The notes under the pieces are model-generated. The model was not told the origin of the DNA and did no database searches. It saw nothing but the letters and a program-made list of their open reading frames with translations. DNA of 64,000 bases. Origin: Aromatoleum toluclasticum ATCC 700605 (GTDB taxonomy: Bacteria > Pseudomonadota > Gammaproteobacteria > Burkholderiales > Rhodocyclaceae). A program made the translations under genes and the position numbers. The stretch is from NCBI RefSeq assembly GCF_000378245.1, contig NZ_KB899492.1:372001-436000 (forward strand), read 5' to 3'. Below, piece after piece: positions 25,300 through 35,872 of the stretch; within the stretch, counting starts at the first letter, position 1, and every line of letters starts with the position of its first letter.

Positions 25300-26406
25300 C
25301 TAACGCAGCAGCGCGACGCCCTTCACCTGCGCGAACAGGTCCATGCCGGGCGCGATGCCCATCTGCACCGCGGAGCGCGTCGTGATGCGCGCGAGCAACG
25401 CATGGTCGCCAACGTCGAGACGCACCAGCGTACGTCCGGGACTCGCGTCGTCGAGGGAAACCACGCGCGCCGGCAGCACGTTGAGAATGCTCGATTCGTG
25501 GCGTTCCGCTAGCGCGAGGCTGACATCGCGCGCCAGCACGCGGGCGCGCACCTGCGCCCCGAGCGGCGCGTCGAGGCCGGTGATCCACAGCGGCAGGCCG
25601 CCGAATTCGAGCCGCGTCAACGCGAAACGCTCGTCGCGCCCTGCAACCCGCGCATCGACGACGACGAAGGCCTCCTCGTCATGCGCGAAGGGCAGGTCCA
25701 GGCGCGGCATCACCTCGTCGATCGCCCCCGACGCCAGCACCCGCCCATCGCGCAGCAGCACGACGTGATCGGCCAGCCGCGCGACCTCCTCCGGCGCATG
25801 GCTGACGTACACCACCGGGATTTCCAGCTCGCCGTGCAGGCGCTCCAGGTAGGGCAGGATCTCCGCCTTGCGTTGTGCGTCGAGCGCGGCGAGCGGTTCG
25901 TCCATCAGCAGCAGGCGCGGACTGGTCGCCAGCGCACGTGCGATCGCGACCCGCTGGCGCTCGCCGCCCGACAGCCGCTCCGGCATGCGCCCGAGCAGCG
26001 GCTCGATGCCGAGGAGCGCGATCGCATGGTCGAGCGACACGCGCCGTTCGGCCGCCGCAACCCGCTTCAGGCCGAATTCGAGATTGCGCCGCACCGACAG
26101 GTGCGGAAACAGGCTCGCTTCCTGGAACACGTAGCCGAGCGGGCGGCGGTGCGTCGGCACGAACACGCCGCGCGCATCGTCCTGCCACACCTCGCCGCGC
26201 ACCGCGAGATAGCCGTCCGTCGCCCGCTCCAGGCCGGCGAGGCAGCGCAGCAGCGTCGTCTTGCCCGAACCGGAGTGGCCGAACAGCGCGCTCACGCCTC
26301 GTCCGGGCAGCTGCAACGCCGCTTCCAACGCAAAACCGGGCCACGCCAGGCGGAAGCGCGCCTCGATGCCGGCGCCGGGAAATTGCGCTGCGGCAGCCGG
26401 GCTCAT
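25300..26406 (-). CDS. modC: Molybdate ABC transporter ATP-binding protein
   Basis: ModC is the cytoplasmic ATPase of the molybdate importer. The 368-residue protein has Walker [14 protein letters not shown] (about 43-55), the signature [15 protein letters not shown] (about 143), Walker [13 protein letters not shown] and the H-loop [11 protein letters not shown]. The C-terminal extension contains a Mop/TOBE domain ([16 protein letters not shown] and following) as expected for ModC. Its ATG overlaps the modB stop (ATGA). Confidence 0.95.
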   Translation of the reverse strand: MSPAAAAQFPGAGIEARFRLAWPGFALEAALQLPGRGVSALFGHSGSGKTTLLRCLAGLERATDGYLAVRGEVWQDDARGVFVPTHRRPLGYVFQEASLFPHLSVRRNLEFGLKRVAAAERRVSLDHAIALLGIEPLLGRMPERLSGGERQRVAIARALATSPRLLLMDEPLAALDAQRKAEILPYLERLHGELEIPVVYVSHAPEEVARLADHVVLLRDGRVLASGAIDEVMPRLDLPFAHDEEAFVVVDARVAGRDERFALTRLEFGGLPLWITGLDAPLGAQVRARVLARDVSLALAERHESSILNVLPARVVSLDDASPGRTLVRLDVGDHALLARITTRSAVQMGIAPGMDLFAQVKGVALLR

Positions 26407-27074
26407 CGCACGCCCCCGCGCTTGCGGCTATGCAGCAGGAACAGCACGAGAAAGCTGAACACCACCATGCCGGCGGAGAGCCAGTGCGCCTGCGCGTATT
26501 CGAGCGCCTCGACGTGGTCGTAGATCTGCACCGACACGACGCGCGTCTTCTCCGGGATGTTGCCGCCAATCATCAGCACCACGCCGAATTCGCCGACCGT
26601 GTGGGCGAATCCCAGCACCGCCGCGGTGACGAAGCCCGGCCGCGCGAGCGGCAACACCACGCTGAAGAAGGTGTCCAGCGCGCCGGCGCGCAAGGTCGCG
26701 GCGACCTCCAGCGGGCGCTCGCCGATCGCCTCGAAGGCCTGCTGCAGCGGTTGCACGACGAAGGGCAGGGAATAGAACACCGAGCCGACGACCAGGCCGG
26801 CAAAGCTGAAGGGCAGCAGGCCCAGTCCCAGCGCCTGCGTGAACTGGCCGACCGGTCCGTGCGGCCCCATCAGCAGCAGCAGGTAGAAGCCGATCACGGT
26901 GGGCGGCAGCACCAGCGGCAGCGCGACGACGGCGCCCACCGCGCCCCTGAACGCCGAACGCGTGCGCGCGAGCCACCACGCGACGGGCGTGCCGATCACG
27001 AGCAGGATCGCGGTCGTCACGGCCGCGAGCTCCAGCGTCAGCCGGATCGCCGCAAGATCGGCTGCACTCATCAT
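26403..27074 (-). CDS. modB: Molybdate ABC transporter permease
   Basis: ModB is the membrane subunit of the molybdate importer. The 223-residue protein starts at the ATG pair at 27074/27071. It has about five hydrophobic segments, the [17 protein letters not shown] segment near residue 50 typical of ModB, and the ABC coupling motif in [25 protein letters not shown] near 135. It overlaps modC by 4 bp and follows modA by 13 bp. Confidence 0.95.
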   Translation of the reverse strand: MMSAADLAAIRLTLELAAVTTAILLVIGTPVAWWLARTRSAFRGAVGAVVALPLVLPPTVIGFYLLLLMGPHGPVGQFTQALGLGLLPFSFAGLVVGSVFYSLPFVVQPLQQAFEAIGERPLEVAATLRAGALDTFFSVVLPLARPGFVTAAVLGFAHTVGEFGVVLMIGGNIPEKTRVVSVQIYDHVEALEYAQAHWLSAGMVVFSFLVLFLLHSRKRGGVR

Positions 27075-27087
27075 CGTCCCGTCCGCC

Positions 27088-28708
<1,621 letters not shown>

Positions 28709-28720
28709 CGTGGCATCTCC

Positions 28721-28748
28721 ATTTATATGTTAATCGCTATATAGCGAA
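28721..28748. promoter_or_regulatory. Candidate ModE operator before modE
   Basis: The AT-rich segment 28721-28748 contains the palindrome tcgctatatagcga next to tatatgtt. CGCTATATA is close to the half-site of published ModE boxes (ATCGnTATATA). It lies 13 bp before the modE ATG, a position fit for repression. Confidence 0.55.
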
Positions 28749-28834
28749 TGCCATGCCAGAGACGCATGGCGTTATGGTTGCGCCTGCATCGTTGGCGAAA
28801 GTACAGTGTTTGCGCCGATGGTCACGCTTGCTGA

Positions 28835-28866
28835 CATCGTTTTATATGTAGCTAATGATACAACGA
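28835..28866. promoter_or_regulatory. Candidate ModE operator before the Mop gene
   Basis: The segment starts atcgttttatatgta and ends gatacaacga, so it has CGTT and AACG ends around TATAT-like cores, an imperfect match to ModE boxes. It lies about 50-80 bp before the di-Mop gene at 28916 and is shared with the divergent modE promoter region. Confidence 0.45.
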
Positions 28867-28915
28867 GTCACAAACCCGACAATCCTTACGAACGAACATG
28901 ACAAGGAATCCCGCC

Positions 28916-29344
28916 ATGAAAGTCAGCGCACGCAATGTTTTTCGCGGCACCGTGAGCGCCCTGCGTCCCGGCAGCGTCAATGCCGAGGTCGAGCTCGCCC
29001 TGGCGGGCGGCGACCGCCTCGTCGCGATCGTCACGATGGAAAGCGTGAGGACGCTCGGCATCGCGGTCGGCAACGAGGTCGTCGCGCTGGTGAAGGCGCC
29101 GTGGGTGATGGTGATGACCGACGCCAGCGGCGTGCGCCTGTCGGCGCGCAACTGCCTCGGCGGCACGGTGAAGTCGGTGGCGCCCGGCGCGGTGAATGCG
29201 GAGGTCGTGATCACGCTCGCGAGCGGGGCGGAAGTGGCCGCGATCGTCACGAAGGAAGCGGTGGGGGAACTGGGCCTGAAACCGGGCGTGGCTGCCACGG
29301 CCGTGATCAAGGCCTCGCACGTCTTCCTCGGCGTGCCGACCTAG
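28916..29344 (+). CDS. Di-Mop molybdenum-pterin/molybdate-binding protein
   Basis: This 142-residue protein consists of two Mop (TOBE) domains and nothing else: VSARNVFRGTVSALRPGSVNAEV at the start and LSARNCLGGTVKSVAPGAVNAEV near residue 72. Such proteins (ModG or molbindin type) store molybdate in the cytoplasm. The ATG at 28916 has AAGGA upstream; an upstream ATG at 28898 lacks one. It is divergent from modE with 207 bp between starts and about 170 bp before the PhnD-type gene on the same strand. Confidence 0.9.
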   Translation: MKVSARNVFRGTVSALRPGSVNAEVELALAGGDRLVAIVTMESVRTLGIAVGNEVVALVKAPWVMVMTDASGVRLSARNCLGGTVKSVAPGAVNAEVVITLASGAEVAAIVTKEAVGELGLKPGVAATAVIKASHVFLGVPT

Positions 29345-29429
29345 AACTTTCGTGCAATACGTCACGCGCATCGGAAGCCTAAGGTCTTGAATTCTGCTGC
29401 CATCCCGTTCATGCTGCCGGCGCATAAGA

Positions 29430-29443
29430 TATATGTAACCAAT
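29430..29443 (+). promoter_or_regulatory. TATATGTA motif shared with the mod promoters
   Basis: TATATGTAACCAAT lies 73 bp before the start of the PhnD-type gene. The Mop gene has TATATGTAGCTAAT at 28843-28856 and modE has TATATGTTAATCG at 28724-28736. These are the only such AT-rich words noticed in this GC-rich area. It could be a common operator or just -10-like sequence. Confidence 0.35.
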
Positions 29444-29515
29444 AAGAACAAGACGAGGCTCACGTGCCCATATTCACGGCGCGGGACTATTTGATCCACA
29501 AGGGAGACGGCTGGT

Positions 29516-30478
29516 ATGACCAGGGGGATTAAGGGCGCGCGGGACGCCAGGCAAACGCTCGCCGATACGCGGGAGCGCAGCAGCGCGGGTACTGCGCTCG
29601 CCGGCCGCCGCCACGTCATGCTCGGACTGCTGGCGACCCTCGGGCTGTCGCTCGCCGAACGCTCGATCCCCGCCGCGCTGGCCTCGAGCGCGGCGCCACT
29701 CGTGATGGGAATCTTCCCGCGGCGCCAGGCGACGCTGACCACGGAACTCTACGCACCGCTCGCCGCCTACCTCGGGCGCGAGCTCGGGCGGGAGGTCCAG
29801 CTCGTCACCGCGAAGGATTTCGACGCATTCTGGGACGGCGTCGAACAGCGGCGTTTCGATATCGTCCATTACAACCAGTTCCACTACGTCCGCTCCGCCG
29901 ACAAGTACCGCGTCATCGCGCACAACGAGGAGTTCGGCACCGGCACGGTCGCCGGTGCGCTCTACGTCAGGAAGGACAGCGGCATCAACGCGATCGCGCA
30001 GCTGCGCGGGCGCAAGATCGTGTTCGGCGGGGGCACGGACGCGATGATGAGCTACATCCTGCCCAGCTACCTGCTGCTCGAGGCGGGGCTGAAGCCGGGC
30101 GACTACGAGACGGTGTTCTCCAAGAATCCGCCCAATTCGCTGATTTCGCTGTACCACGGCCAGGCCGACGCGAGCGGGGCGGGCGACATCCTGATCGACC
30201 TGCCGGTCGTGCGCAACGCGATGGACACCAGCACCGTCACTCACCTCGGCATGACCGAACGCGTGCTGCACCTACCCTGGGCGGTACGCAAGGACATGCC
30301 GCAGGCCCTCGCCGCGCGCATCCAGGCGCTACTGGTCGAACTGCCGGCGCGCGAGGAGGGGCGCGCGATCCTCGCCCGGGCCGAGATGACCGGCTTCGGC
30401 GAGGCGCGCGACGCCGACTACGACCCCCACCGCCGCATCATCCGCAAGGTCATGCCGTCGATCGACCTCCCGCGCTGA
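29516..30478 (+). CDS. PhnD-type oxyanion-binding periplasmic protein
   Basis: This 320-residue periplasmic protein belongs to the PhnD/SsuA/transferrin-like binding fold. It starts at the ATG at 29516 behind GGGAGA. The N-terminus has GRRHVMLGLLATLGLSLAE, a twin-arginine-like export signal. The mature part begins APLVMGIFPRRQATLTTELYAPL and has RFDIVHYNQFHYVRSADKY and GRKIVFGGGTDAMMSYILPSYLL, typical of PhnD relatives that bind phosphite, phosphonate or other oxyanions. There are no ABC permease or ATPase genes nearby; instead a GGDEF/EAL membrane protein starts 15 bp downstream. It may be the ligand sensor for that protein. The ligand is unknown. Confidence 0.85.
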   Translation: MTRGIKGARDARQTLADTRERSSAGTALAGRRHVMLGLLATLGLSLAERSIPAALASSAAPLVMGIFPRRQATLTTELYAPLAAYLGRELGREVQLVTAKDFDAFWDGVEQRRFDIVHYNQFHYVRSADKYRVIAHNEEFGTGTVAGALYVRKDSGINAIAQLRGRKIVFGGGTDAMMSYILPSYLLLEAGLKPGDYETVFSKNPPNSLISLYHGQADASGAGDILIDLPVVRNAMDTSTVTHLGMTERVLHLPWAVRKDMPQALAARIQALLVELPAREEGRAILARAEMTGFGEARDADYDPHRRIIRKVMPSIDLPR

Positions 30479-30493
30479 GCACGGAGAGCGCCC

Positions 30494-32560
30494 TTGCGCC
30501 TCGCGAGCAAGTTCATCCTCACCGTGGCCGGCATCCTGTCGGTCACGCTGGCGCTGAACGCCTGGTTCTTCCTGCGCAGCCAGAACCACCTCCTGGAACA
30601 GCAGCTCAACGAGCGCGGCCGCGTGCTTGGCCACCTGATCGCGCTGATCAGCCCCGAGGCGATTCTCGGCCTCGATTTCCTGACCCTCAACGCTTACGCG
30701 CGCGAGGTCAGCCGGCAGCGTGACGTCGTCTATGGTGTGATCGTCGACAATGACGAGCAGCCGCTGACGTCCTACGTGAACGGCGACGATCCGCACATCC
30801 GCAGCAGCCTCGGCGTCGACGGGCCGACGCCGGATCATCTGCCGCCGCCCCGCCTGCAGACACTGATCCGGGAGCTCGCGGCGCTGCCCGACGTGATCCC
30901 GATCGAGTTTCCGATCGCACACGACGGTCGCCCGCTGGGCCGCCTGCAGGTCGGCATCAGTCGCGCGGAACTCGCCATGCAGGCGCGCGAGCAGCTCCTG
31001 CAGCAGTTCGGCATCTATGCGGCGATCATCCTGTTCCTGAGCGTCGCGATCTACCTCGTGTTCCGCTACAGTGTGATGCGTCCGGTGCAGCGCCTGATCG
31101 AGGTCTCGCGCGACGTCGGGCGCGGCGAATTCACGCTCGTCCCGGTGACCTCGGGCGACGAGCTGGGGCGCCTCGGCGAGACCTTCAACGCGATGACGCT
31201 CGAGATCCAGCGCGAACAGGCCAAGCTGCACCATCAGGCGAACTACGATTCGCTGACGGCCCAGCCGAACCGCATGCTCGCGGTCGAGCGGCTGCAGCAG
31301 GAGATCCGTTCGGCGCATCGCCAGCAGCAACGCTTCGCGCTGATGTTCATCGACCTCGACGACTTCAAGATCGTCAACGACACGATGGGGCACGCCGCGG
31401 GCGACCGCCTGCTCGCGCACGTGAGCGCACACATCCGCGCGCGCCTGCGTGACGAAGACACGCTCGCGCGGCTCGGCGGCGACGAATTCCTGGTGCTGCT
31501 GCCGCGCCTCGGCCAGGCGAACGACGCCCGGGACGTCGCCGACCGGCTGCTCGCTGCGGTGGCCGAGCCGGTGACGCTCGACGGACGCGAGGTGGTCGTG
31601 CATTGCAGCATCGGCATCGCACTGTACCCCGACGACGGTGAAACGGTCGAGGCGCTGATGGCCAACGCCGACAACGCGATGTATCAGGCGAAAAGACCCG
31701 GACGGGCGCCGATCTGCTTCTTCACCGCGGAGATGAACGCCCAGGTGCACGAGCGCCTGCGCCTCGAACAGGATCTCAACAAGGTCATCGCGCGGGGCGA
31801 ACTGCAGCTCGAGTTCCAGCCCATCTTCCGCGCCGCGGACGGCGCCTACGTCGGCGCCGAGGTGCTGCTGCGCTGGTGGCACCCCGAACGCGGCTTCATC
31901 AGCCCGGCGACCTTCATCCCGCTCGCCGAAAGCACCGGCCAGATCGTCGCGATCGGCGAATGGGTGCTGCGCGAGGCAGGGCGGCAGCTGCGCTGCTGGC
32001 TGGACGCGGGACTCGCGCCGGGCTATCTGGCGGTCAACCTTTCGCGCGTGCAGCTGCGCGAGGACCTGGAGCTGCTGATCCGCGAAGTCCTCGACACTAA
32101 CGAATTGCCGCCGCAGGCCCTGGAGCTCGAGATCACCGAGAACATCCTGCTCGACGACCACCAGCAGATCAACGCGGTGCTGGGACGGCTGCACGCGCAG
32201 GGGTTGAGCTTCAGCCTCGACGACTTCGGCACGGGCTACTCCTCGCTCAGCTACCTGCGCCGCTTCTCGTTCGACACGCTGAAGATCGACCGCAGCTTCG
32301 TCGCGCCGCTGTGCGACGACGCCGAGGCCGCCGCGCTGGTGCGCGCGATCGTCGCGATGGCGCACAGCCTCGCGCTGAAAGTGATCGCCGAGGGCGTGGA
32401 GACCCGCGCACAGATGGAATTCCTCCGGGACCTGCACTGCGACTACCTGCAGGGCTACCTGTTGTCGCACCCGCTCGACGCCGAGCACTTCACCACCTTC
32501 CTCACCCGCTGCGCACGCGACTCCCTGCCCAGGGACAGCGTGCCGACGTTTGTCCAATGA
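30494..32560 (+). CDS. Membrane HAMP-GGDEF-EAL c-di-GMP protein
   Basis: This 688-residue protein starts at a TTG at 30494 behind GGAGAG; no ATG is placed as well. It has TM1 at about 7-27, a periplasmic sensor of about 135 residues, TM2 at about 173-192, a HAMP-like linker (RPVQRLIEVSRDVGRGEF), GGDEF (motif at about 328-332, intact, with RxxD I-site RDED at about 319) and EAL. The EAL motif reads EVL (AEVLLRWW, about 455-461), but the catalytic glutamates, DDFGTGYSS, KIDRSF and EGVE are kept. The preceding gene encodes a PhnD-type binding protein, and the next gene overlaps its stop (ATGA). It probably converts binding-protein occupancy into c-di-GMP changes; this is inferred. Confidence 0.9.
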   Translation: MRLASKFILTVAGILSVTLALNAWFFLRSQNHLLEQQLNERGRVLGHLIALISPEAILGLDFLTLNAYAREVSRQRDVVYGVIVDNDEQPLTSYVNGDDPHIRSSLGVDGPTPDHLPPPRLQTLIRELAALPDVIPIEFPIAHDGRPLGRLQVGISRAELAMQAREQLLQQFGIYAAIILFLSVAIYLVFRYSVMRPVQRLIEVSRDVGRGEFTLVPVTSGDELGRLGETFNAMTLEIQREQAKLHHQANYDSLTAQPNRMLAVERLQQEIRSAHRQQQRFALMFIDLDDFKIVNDTMGHAAGDRLLAHVSAHIRARLRDEDTLARLGGDEFLVLLPRLGQANDARDVADRLLAAVAEPVTLDGREVVVHCSIGIALYPDDGETVEALMANADNAMYQAKRPGRAPICFFTAEMNAQVHERLRLEQDLNKVIARGELQLEFQPIFRAADGAYVGAEVLLRWWHPERGFISPATFIPLAESTGQIVAIGEWVLREAGRQLRCWLDAGLAPGYLAVNLSRVQLREDLELLIREVLDTNELPPQALELEITENILLDDHQQINAVLGRLHAQGLSFSLDDFGTGYSSLSYLRRFSFDTLKIDRSFVAPLCDDAEAAALVRAIVAMAHSLALKVIAEGVETRAQMEFLRDLHCDYLQGYLLSHPLDAEHFTTFLTRCARDSLPRDSVPTFVQ

Positions 32561-33138
32561 GCCACAGTCAGCCCGACGCCGCGCTCGCCGCCATGCGCAA
32601 CCGCCAGCGCGCCATACGCCAGGCACGCCTCAAGGTCGTGCTGCGCGGCGCACTGGGCGCCGCCACCGTGGTCGGCTTCGTGCTGTGGGCCCATTTCGCC
32701 TCCGGCCGTCCGATGTTCTCACCGCACGGAACGCCCGAAGCCGGCTGGGAGGCGTTTCGCGACGCCTATGGCGTCAACGCCTTCGGCCGCGACGGCTATT
32801 TCGTGCGCGCGGTCCAGAACGGCTACAACCTCGTGTACCACACGCACAAGTACGCCTGGCGCTTCACGCGCAAGGGTGCCCATGACCATCCGAACGCGTG
32901 CAGCGACTGCCACGGCGCGGAAGCGCTGGCGTACGCCTTCGCGGCCGGCGACCGCTTCGACGCGCGGCTCGGGCGACGGGTGTCCTTCGAGGAGCGCGTG
33001 ATGCGCTGCTATGCGACGCATCTCGACGGCTTCATCCCGACGATCCACGAGCCGGCGGTACGCGACATCCGCATCTTCGCCCGCATGGTCGCCCACCACC
33101 TGCAGCTCGGCGAGGGCGCGCTGGAGGGCGCGCGGTGA
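32557..33138 (+). CDS. Membrane-anchored monohaem cytochrome c
   Basis: This 193-residue protein starts at the ATG at 32557, overlapping the GGDEF/EAL stop. It has one N-terminal membrane anchor at about 27-47 and a single haem c motif CSDCH at 115-119. The segment between (DAYGVNAFGRDGYFVRAVQNGYNLVYHTHKY) does not resemble common cytochrome c families known to me. Histidine-rich ends (HTHKY, HDHPN, VAHHLQL) could give a second axial ligand. It could pass electrons between the following dihaem cytochrome and the membrane chain; this is inferred from the operon. Confidence 0.8.
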   Translation: MSHSQPDAALAAMRNRQRAIRQARLKVVLRGALGAATVVGFVLWAHFASGRPMFSPHGTPEAGWEAFRDAYGVNAFGRDGYFVRAVQNGYNLVYHTHKYAWRFTRKGAHDHPNACSDCHGAEALAYAFAAGDRFDARLGRRVSFEERVMRCYATHLDGFIPTIHEPAVRDIRIFARMVAHHLQLGEGALEGAR

Positions 33139-34232
33139 AGCCGCTCGCGCCGGCCTGGCGGAAAGCAGTGCGACTCGCGCTGCTCGTCGGCGTGCTGCTC
33201 GCACTGTATGCGCTCGCGCTCGCGAAGCACGACGAGCGCGAGCGCATCCGCGAGCAGCCCGTGACGCTGACGCCGGGCTGCTCCGACAAGCTCGCCCGCT
33301 ACGGCCTCGCGGCCGGCGCGACCTACGTCTCGCCCTACGCGCTCGCGCGCACCGGGCAGGCGATCGTGCGCCAGGGGTACAGCGAGGAGGACGTGCGCGC
33401 GATCCAGCGCGGCTGCAACATCATCGACGACCTGCAGGGACAGCTCGCCGCGGACCCCGCGCGCGAGCGCTGGAACGCGACGCGCTTCGTGCGCGGCACC
33501 CACACCAGCTGCGACCACTGCCACCAGGGCATCGGCGACAAGCAGACCGCGGCCGGCGTGCCCCAGACCGGCTCGCTGAGCCTCGCCGGGTCGTGGGTCA
33601 TGGCCGACATGTATGACCAGTTCACCGGCATCCTGCTGCCCTACGAACTGCGCCAGATGCAGTGCTACATCAACTCGTCGAACGGCTTCAAGCCGAACAT
33701 CGCCGACGACCTGATCCGCGACGTCACCGCGTACGGGCGCTTCCTCGCGGCGGCGCTCGACCTGCGCTTCGGCAACCGCTATCCGGAACAGGGCATCGAC
33801 GAAATCACCGCATCGCAGACCGACAAGCGCGGCGACGACTACGTGCGCGGCGGCGCGCTGTTCCGCGAGAAGTGCGCGCGCTGCCACGGCCCGCAGGGCC
33901 TGGGTACGGTCGTCGACGGCAAGGTGCTGTTTCCGGCGGTGGCCGGGCCGAACGCGTTCAACCTGCAGTCGCGCAACAACTTCTCCTTCGTGTCGACGAT
34001 CCTGCCCGGTTTCATCTGCCGCAACATGCCGCTCGGCGAGGAAGGCTCGCTCTCCAACCAGGATTGCCGCGACATCGCCTTCTACGTCAGCAACCTGCCG
34101 CGCCCCGCCGGCGACAAGCAGGGGCCGCTCGCGGCGCTGTGGCAGCAGCTGATGATGCGCGTGATGCCGCCGCTGATCCGTACCATCGAATCCTGGCAGC
34201 GGCCGGGCGAAGCCGTGGGGAACGGGGCATGA
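33135..34232 (+). CDS. TsdA-like dihaem cytochrome c
   Basis: This 365-residue protein starts at a GTG at 33135 overlapping the previous stop (GTGA). It has a membrane segment at about 12-30 and two haem c motifs: CDHCH at 126-130 and CARCH at 247-251. Between them, RQMQCYINSSNG (Cys177, 47 residues after the first haem histidine) resembles the CxxRSMNG region of TsdA thiosulfate dehydrogenase and of SoxA, where a cysteine ligates the haem. The C-terminal half has GGALFREKCARCHGPQGLGT, typical of a class I domain. TsdA joins two thiosulfates to tetrathionate. Activity here is not proven; the substrate could be another sulfur compound. Confidence 0.78.
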   Translation: MKPLAPAWRKAVRLALLVGVLLALYALALAKHDERERIREQPVTLTPGCSDKLARYGLAAGATYVSPYALARTGQAIVRQGYSEEDVRAIQRGCNIIDDLQGQLAADPARERWNATRFVRGTHTSCDHCHQGIGDKQTAAGVPQTGSLSLAGSWVMADMYDQFTGILLPYELRQMQCYINSSNGFKPNIADDLIRDVTAYGRFLAAALDLRFGNRYPEQGIDEITASQTDKRGDDYVRGGALFREKCARCHGPQGLGTVVDGKVLFPAVAGPNAFNLQSRNNFSFVSTILPGFICRNMPLGEEGSLSNQDCRDIAFYVSNLPRPAGDKQGPLAALWQQLMMRVMPPLIRTIESWQRPGEAVGNGA

Positions 34233-35812
34233 ACGTGAAGAGCGGTGTGTTCGAGTGGGCGCTGCCGCGCGTTGGCGCGCTCGGCAACGAGCTGCTGATC
34301 GGGCTGACGCTCGCGATCGTCGTGCTGCCGCAGGCGATCGCGTTCTCGACGACGCTGGCCGGCCTGCCCTCGTATTTCGGCCTCTACAGCGCGATCTGGG
34401 GCGTGCTGTTCACGGCGCTGCTGAACCCCTCGCGGGTGTTCCACGGCGGGCCCAACAGCACGCTGTCGGCGGTCGTCGGCGTCACGCTGCTGCCGGTCGC
34501 GCCGCAATTCGGCCCCGACTACATCGGCTACGCGCTGACGCTGTTCCTGCTCGCCGGGCTGATCCAGCTGGTGATCCTCGCGGTGCGGCCGCTCGGACGG
34601 ATGCTCGACTTCGTCAGCGAACCGGTTGCCAACGGCATGATCTGCGGCATCGGCCTGTACATGATCTTCAAGTCCTTCCCGGCCTTCGCCGGGCTGCCGA
34701 TCAACACCCAGGTCGAATGGCGCCTGTGGATCGCGTGGCAGAGCTTCCTCGCGGTGCTCGAGATCGGCAACCTGCACGCGATCCACATCGGCCTGATCAC
34801 GCTGCTGGTGACCGTCGTCACGCGCCAGTTCGCGGCATTGCGCAACTGGGCGATCCTGCTCGGCATCGTCGCCGGCACGCTGTACTCGGAATACCTGAGC
34901 GCGCGCCTCGGCCTTGGCGAAACGCTGATCGAACAGACGGCCAATGTCTCCACGGGTTTCGTGTACCCGTCGCTGCCGCTGTTTGCCCAGGAGGCGATGC
35001 CCGACATCATCAGCATCATCCCCGGCGCGGTCACGCTCGCGCTGCTGGGCCTGTTCCAGACCGTCGCGGCGATGCGGCGCATGAACCGCCGCAGCGGCCA
35101 GTTCGTCGACGCGCGTCACGGCATCTTCGCCGACGCGCTCTCCAACTGCGTGCTGCCCTTCATCTCGGCGCTGCCGACCTGCGCATCGTTCAACCGCATG
35201 TCGCTGATGCACGCGATGAACACCGGCAGCCGGCTCGCCGCCGTCTCATCGGCGCTGTTCCTGCTCGCGCTGGTGAGCTTCTTCGGCGAGTTCATCGCGA
35301 TCATCCCGGTGCCGGCGATGGCCGCGATCATCATGGTCGTCGGCGCCAACATGATCGACTGGTCGGACATCCGCGCGCACTTCCAGCACCGCCCCGAAGC
35401 GATCGTCTTCAGCGCGTCCTTCCTGTCAGTTCATCTCTTCGGCCTCTTCGGCGCGGTGATCTGCGGCTCGCTGCTCGCCCTCGCCTACGCGAAGTGGGAG
35501 AAGGCGCATCCCAACGTCAGCCTCGAGCACAACGTGCTGCGCATCCGCGGCAACATCTACTACGGCTCACTGCCGGTGATCGAGTCGCTCTACCACCGGG
35601 CCAGCACCGACGCGCGCATCGACGAGCTGGTGGTCGATTTCTCCGCGGTCCACCACATCGACCCGGAGGGCATCCGCTGGCTCGCCGAAGTCGGCAGGAA
35701 CGGGAAGGTGCGCCTCATCGACCGACGCAGCGGGCAGGACCGGCGCGCGGTTTCGGGCGAATCCCCACCCGACCGCAAGCGCCGCGACCGCCGCCGCCGG
35801 CGCACACTGTAG
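34229..35812 (+). CDS. SulP-family anion permease with STAS domain
   Basis: This 527-residue member of the SulP/SLC26 family starts at the ATG at 34229, overlapping the upstream stop (ATGA). It has about eleven to twelve membrane segments with AIVVLPQAIAFSTTLAGLPS YFGLYS near residue 30 and the GGPNSTLSAVVGV segment near 75, the family signature around the substrate site. The C-terminal STAS-like domain is at about 425-500 (LRIRGNIYYGSLPVIESL, VVDFSAVHHIDPEGIRWLAE); it ends in a Arg-rich tail. SulP proteins carry sulfate, molybdate, bicarbonate or other anions. With the TsdA-like cytochrome beside it, a sulfur oxyanion is the first guess. Confidence 0.9.
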   Translation: MNVKSGVFEWALPRVGALGNELLIGLTLAIVVLPQAIAFSTTLAGLPSYFGLYSAIWGVLFTALLNPSRVFHGGPNSTLSAVVGVTLLPVAPQFGPDYIGYALTLFLLAGLIQLVILAVRPLGRMLDFVSEPVANGMICGIGLYMIFKSFPAFAGLPINTQVEWRLWIAWQSFLAVLEIGNLHAIHIGLITLLVTVVTRQFAALRNWAILLGIVAGTLYSEYLSARLGLGETLIEQTANVSTGFVYPSLPLFAQEAMPDIISIIPGAVTLALLGLFQTVAAMRRMNRRSGQFVDARHGIFADALSNCVLPFISALPTCASFNRMSLMHAMNTGSRLAAVSSALFLLALVSFFGEFIAIIPVPAMAAIIMVVGANMIDWSDIRAHFQHRPEAIVFSASFLSVHLFGLFGAVICGSLLALAYAKWEKAHPNVSLEHNVLRIRGNIYYGSLPVIESLYHRASTDARIDELVVDFSAVHHIDPEGIRWLAEVGRNGKVRLIDRRSGQDRRAVSGESPPDRKRRDRRRRRTL

Positions 35813-35872
35813 CGGCCGCCGCCGGCACTCCCGTGCCCCGGCCGGCACGGCGATCGCGCGCGGATCGAAGAC

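Noticed and set aside
30329-32626. A 765-codon minus-strand frame over the second GGDEF/EAL gene
   Set aside because: Antisense to a gene with complete catalytic motifs.
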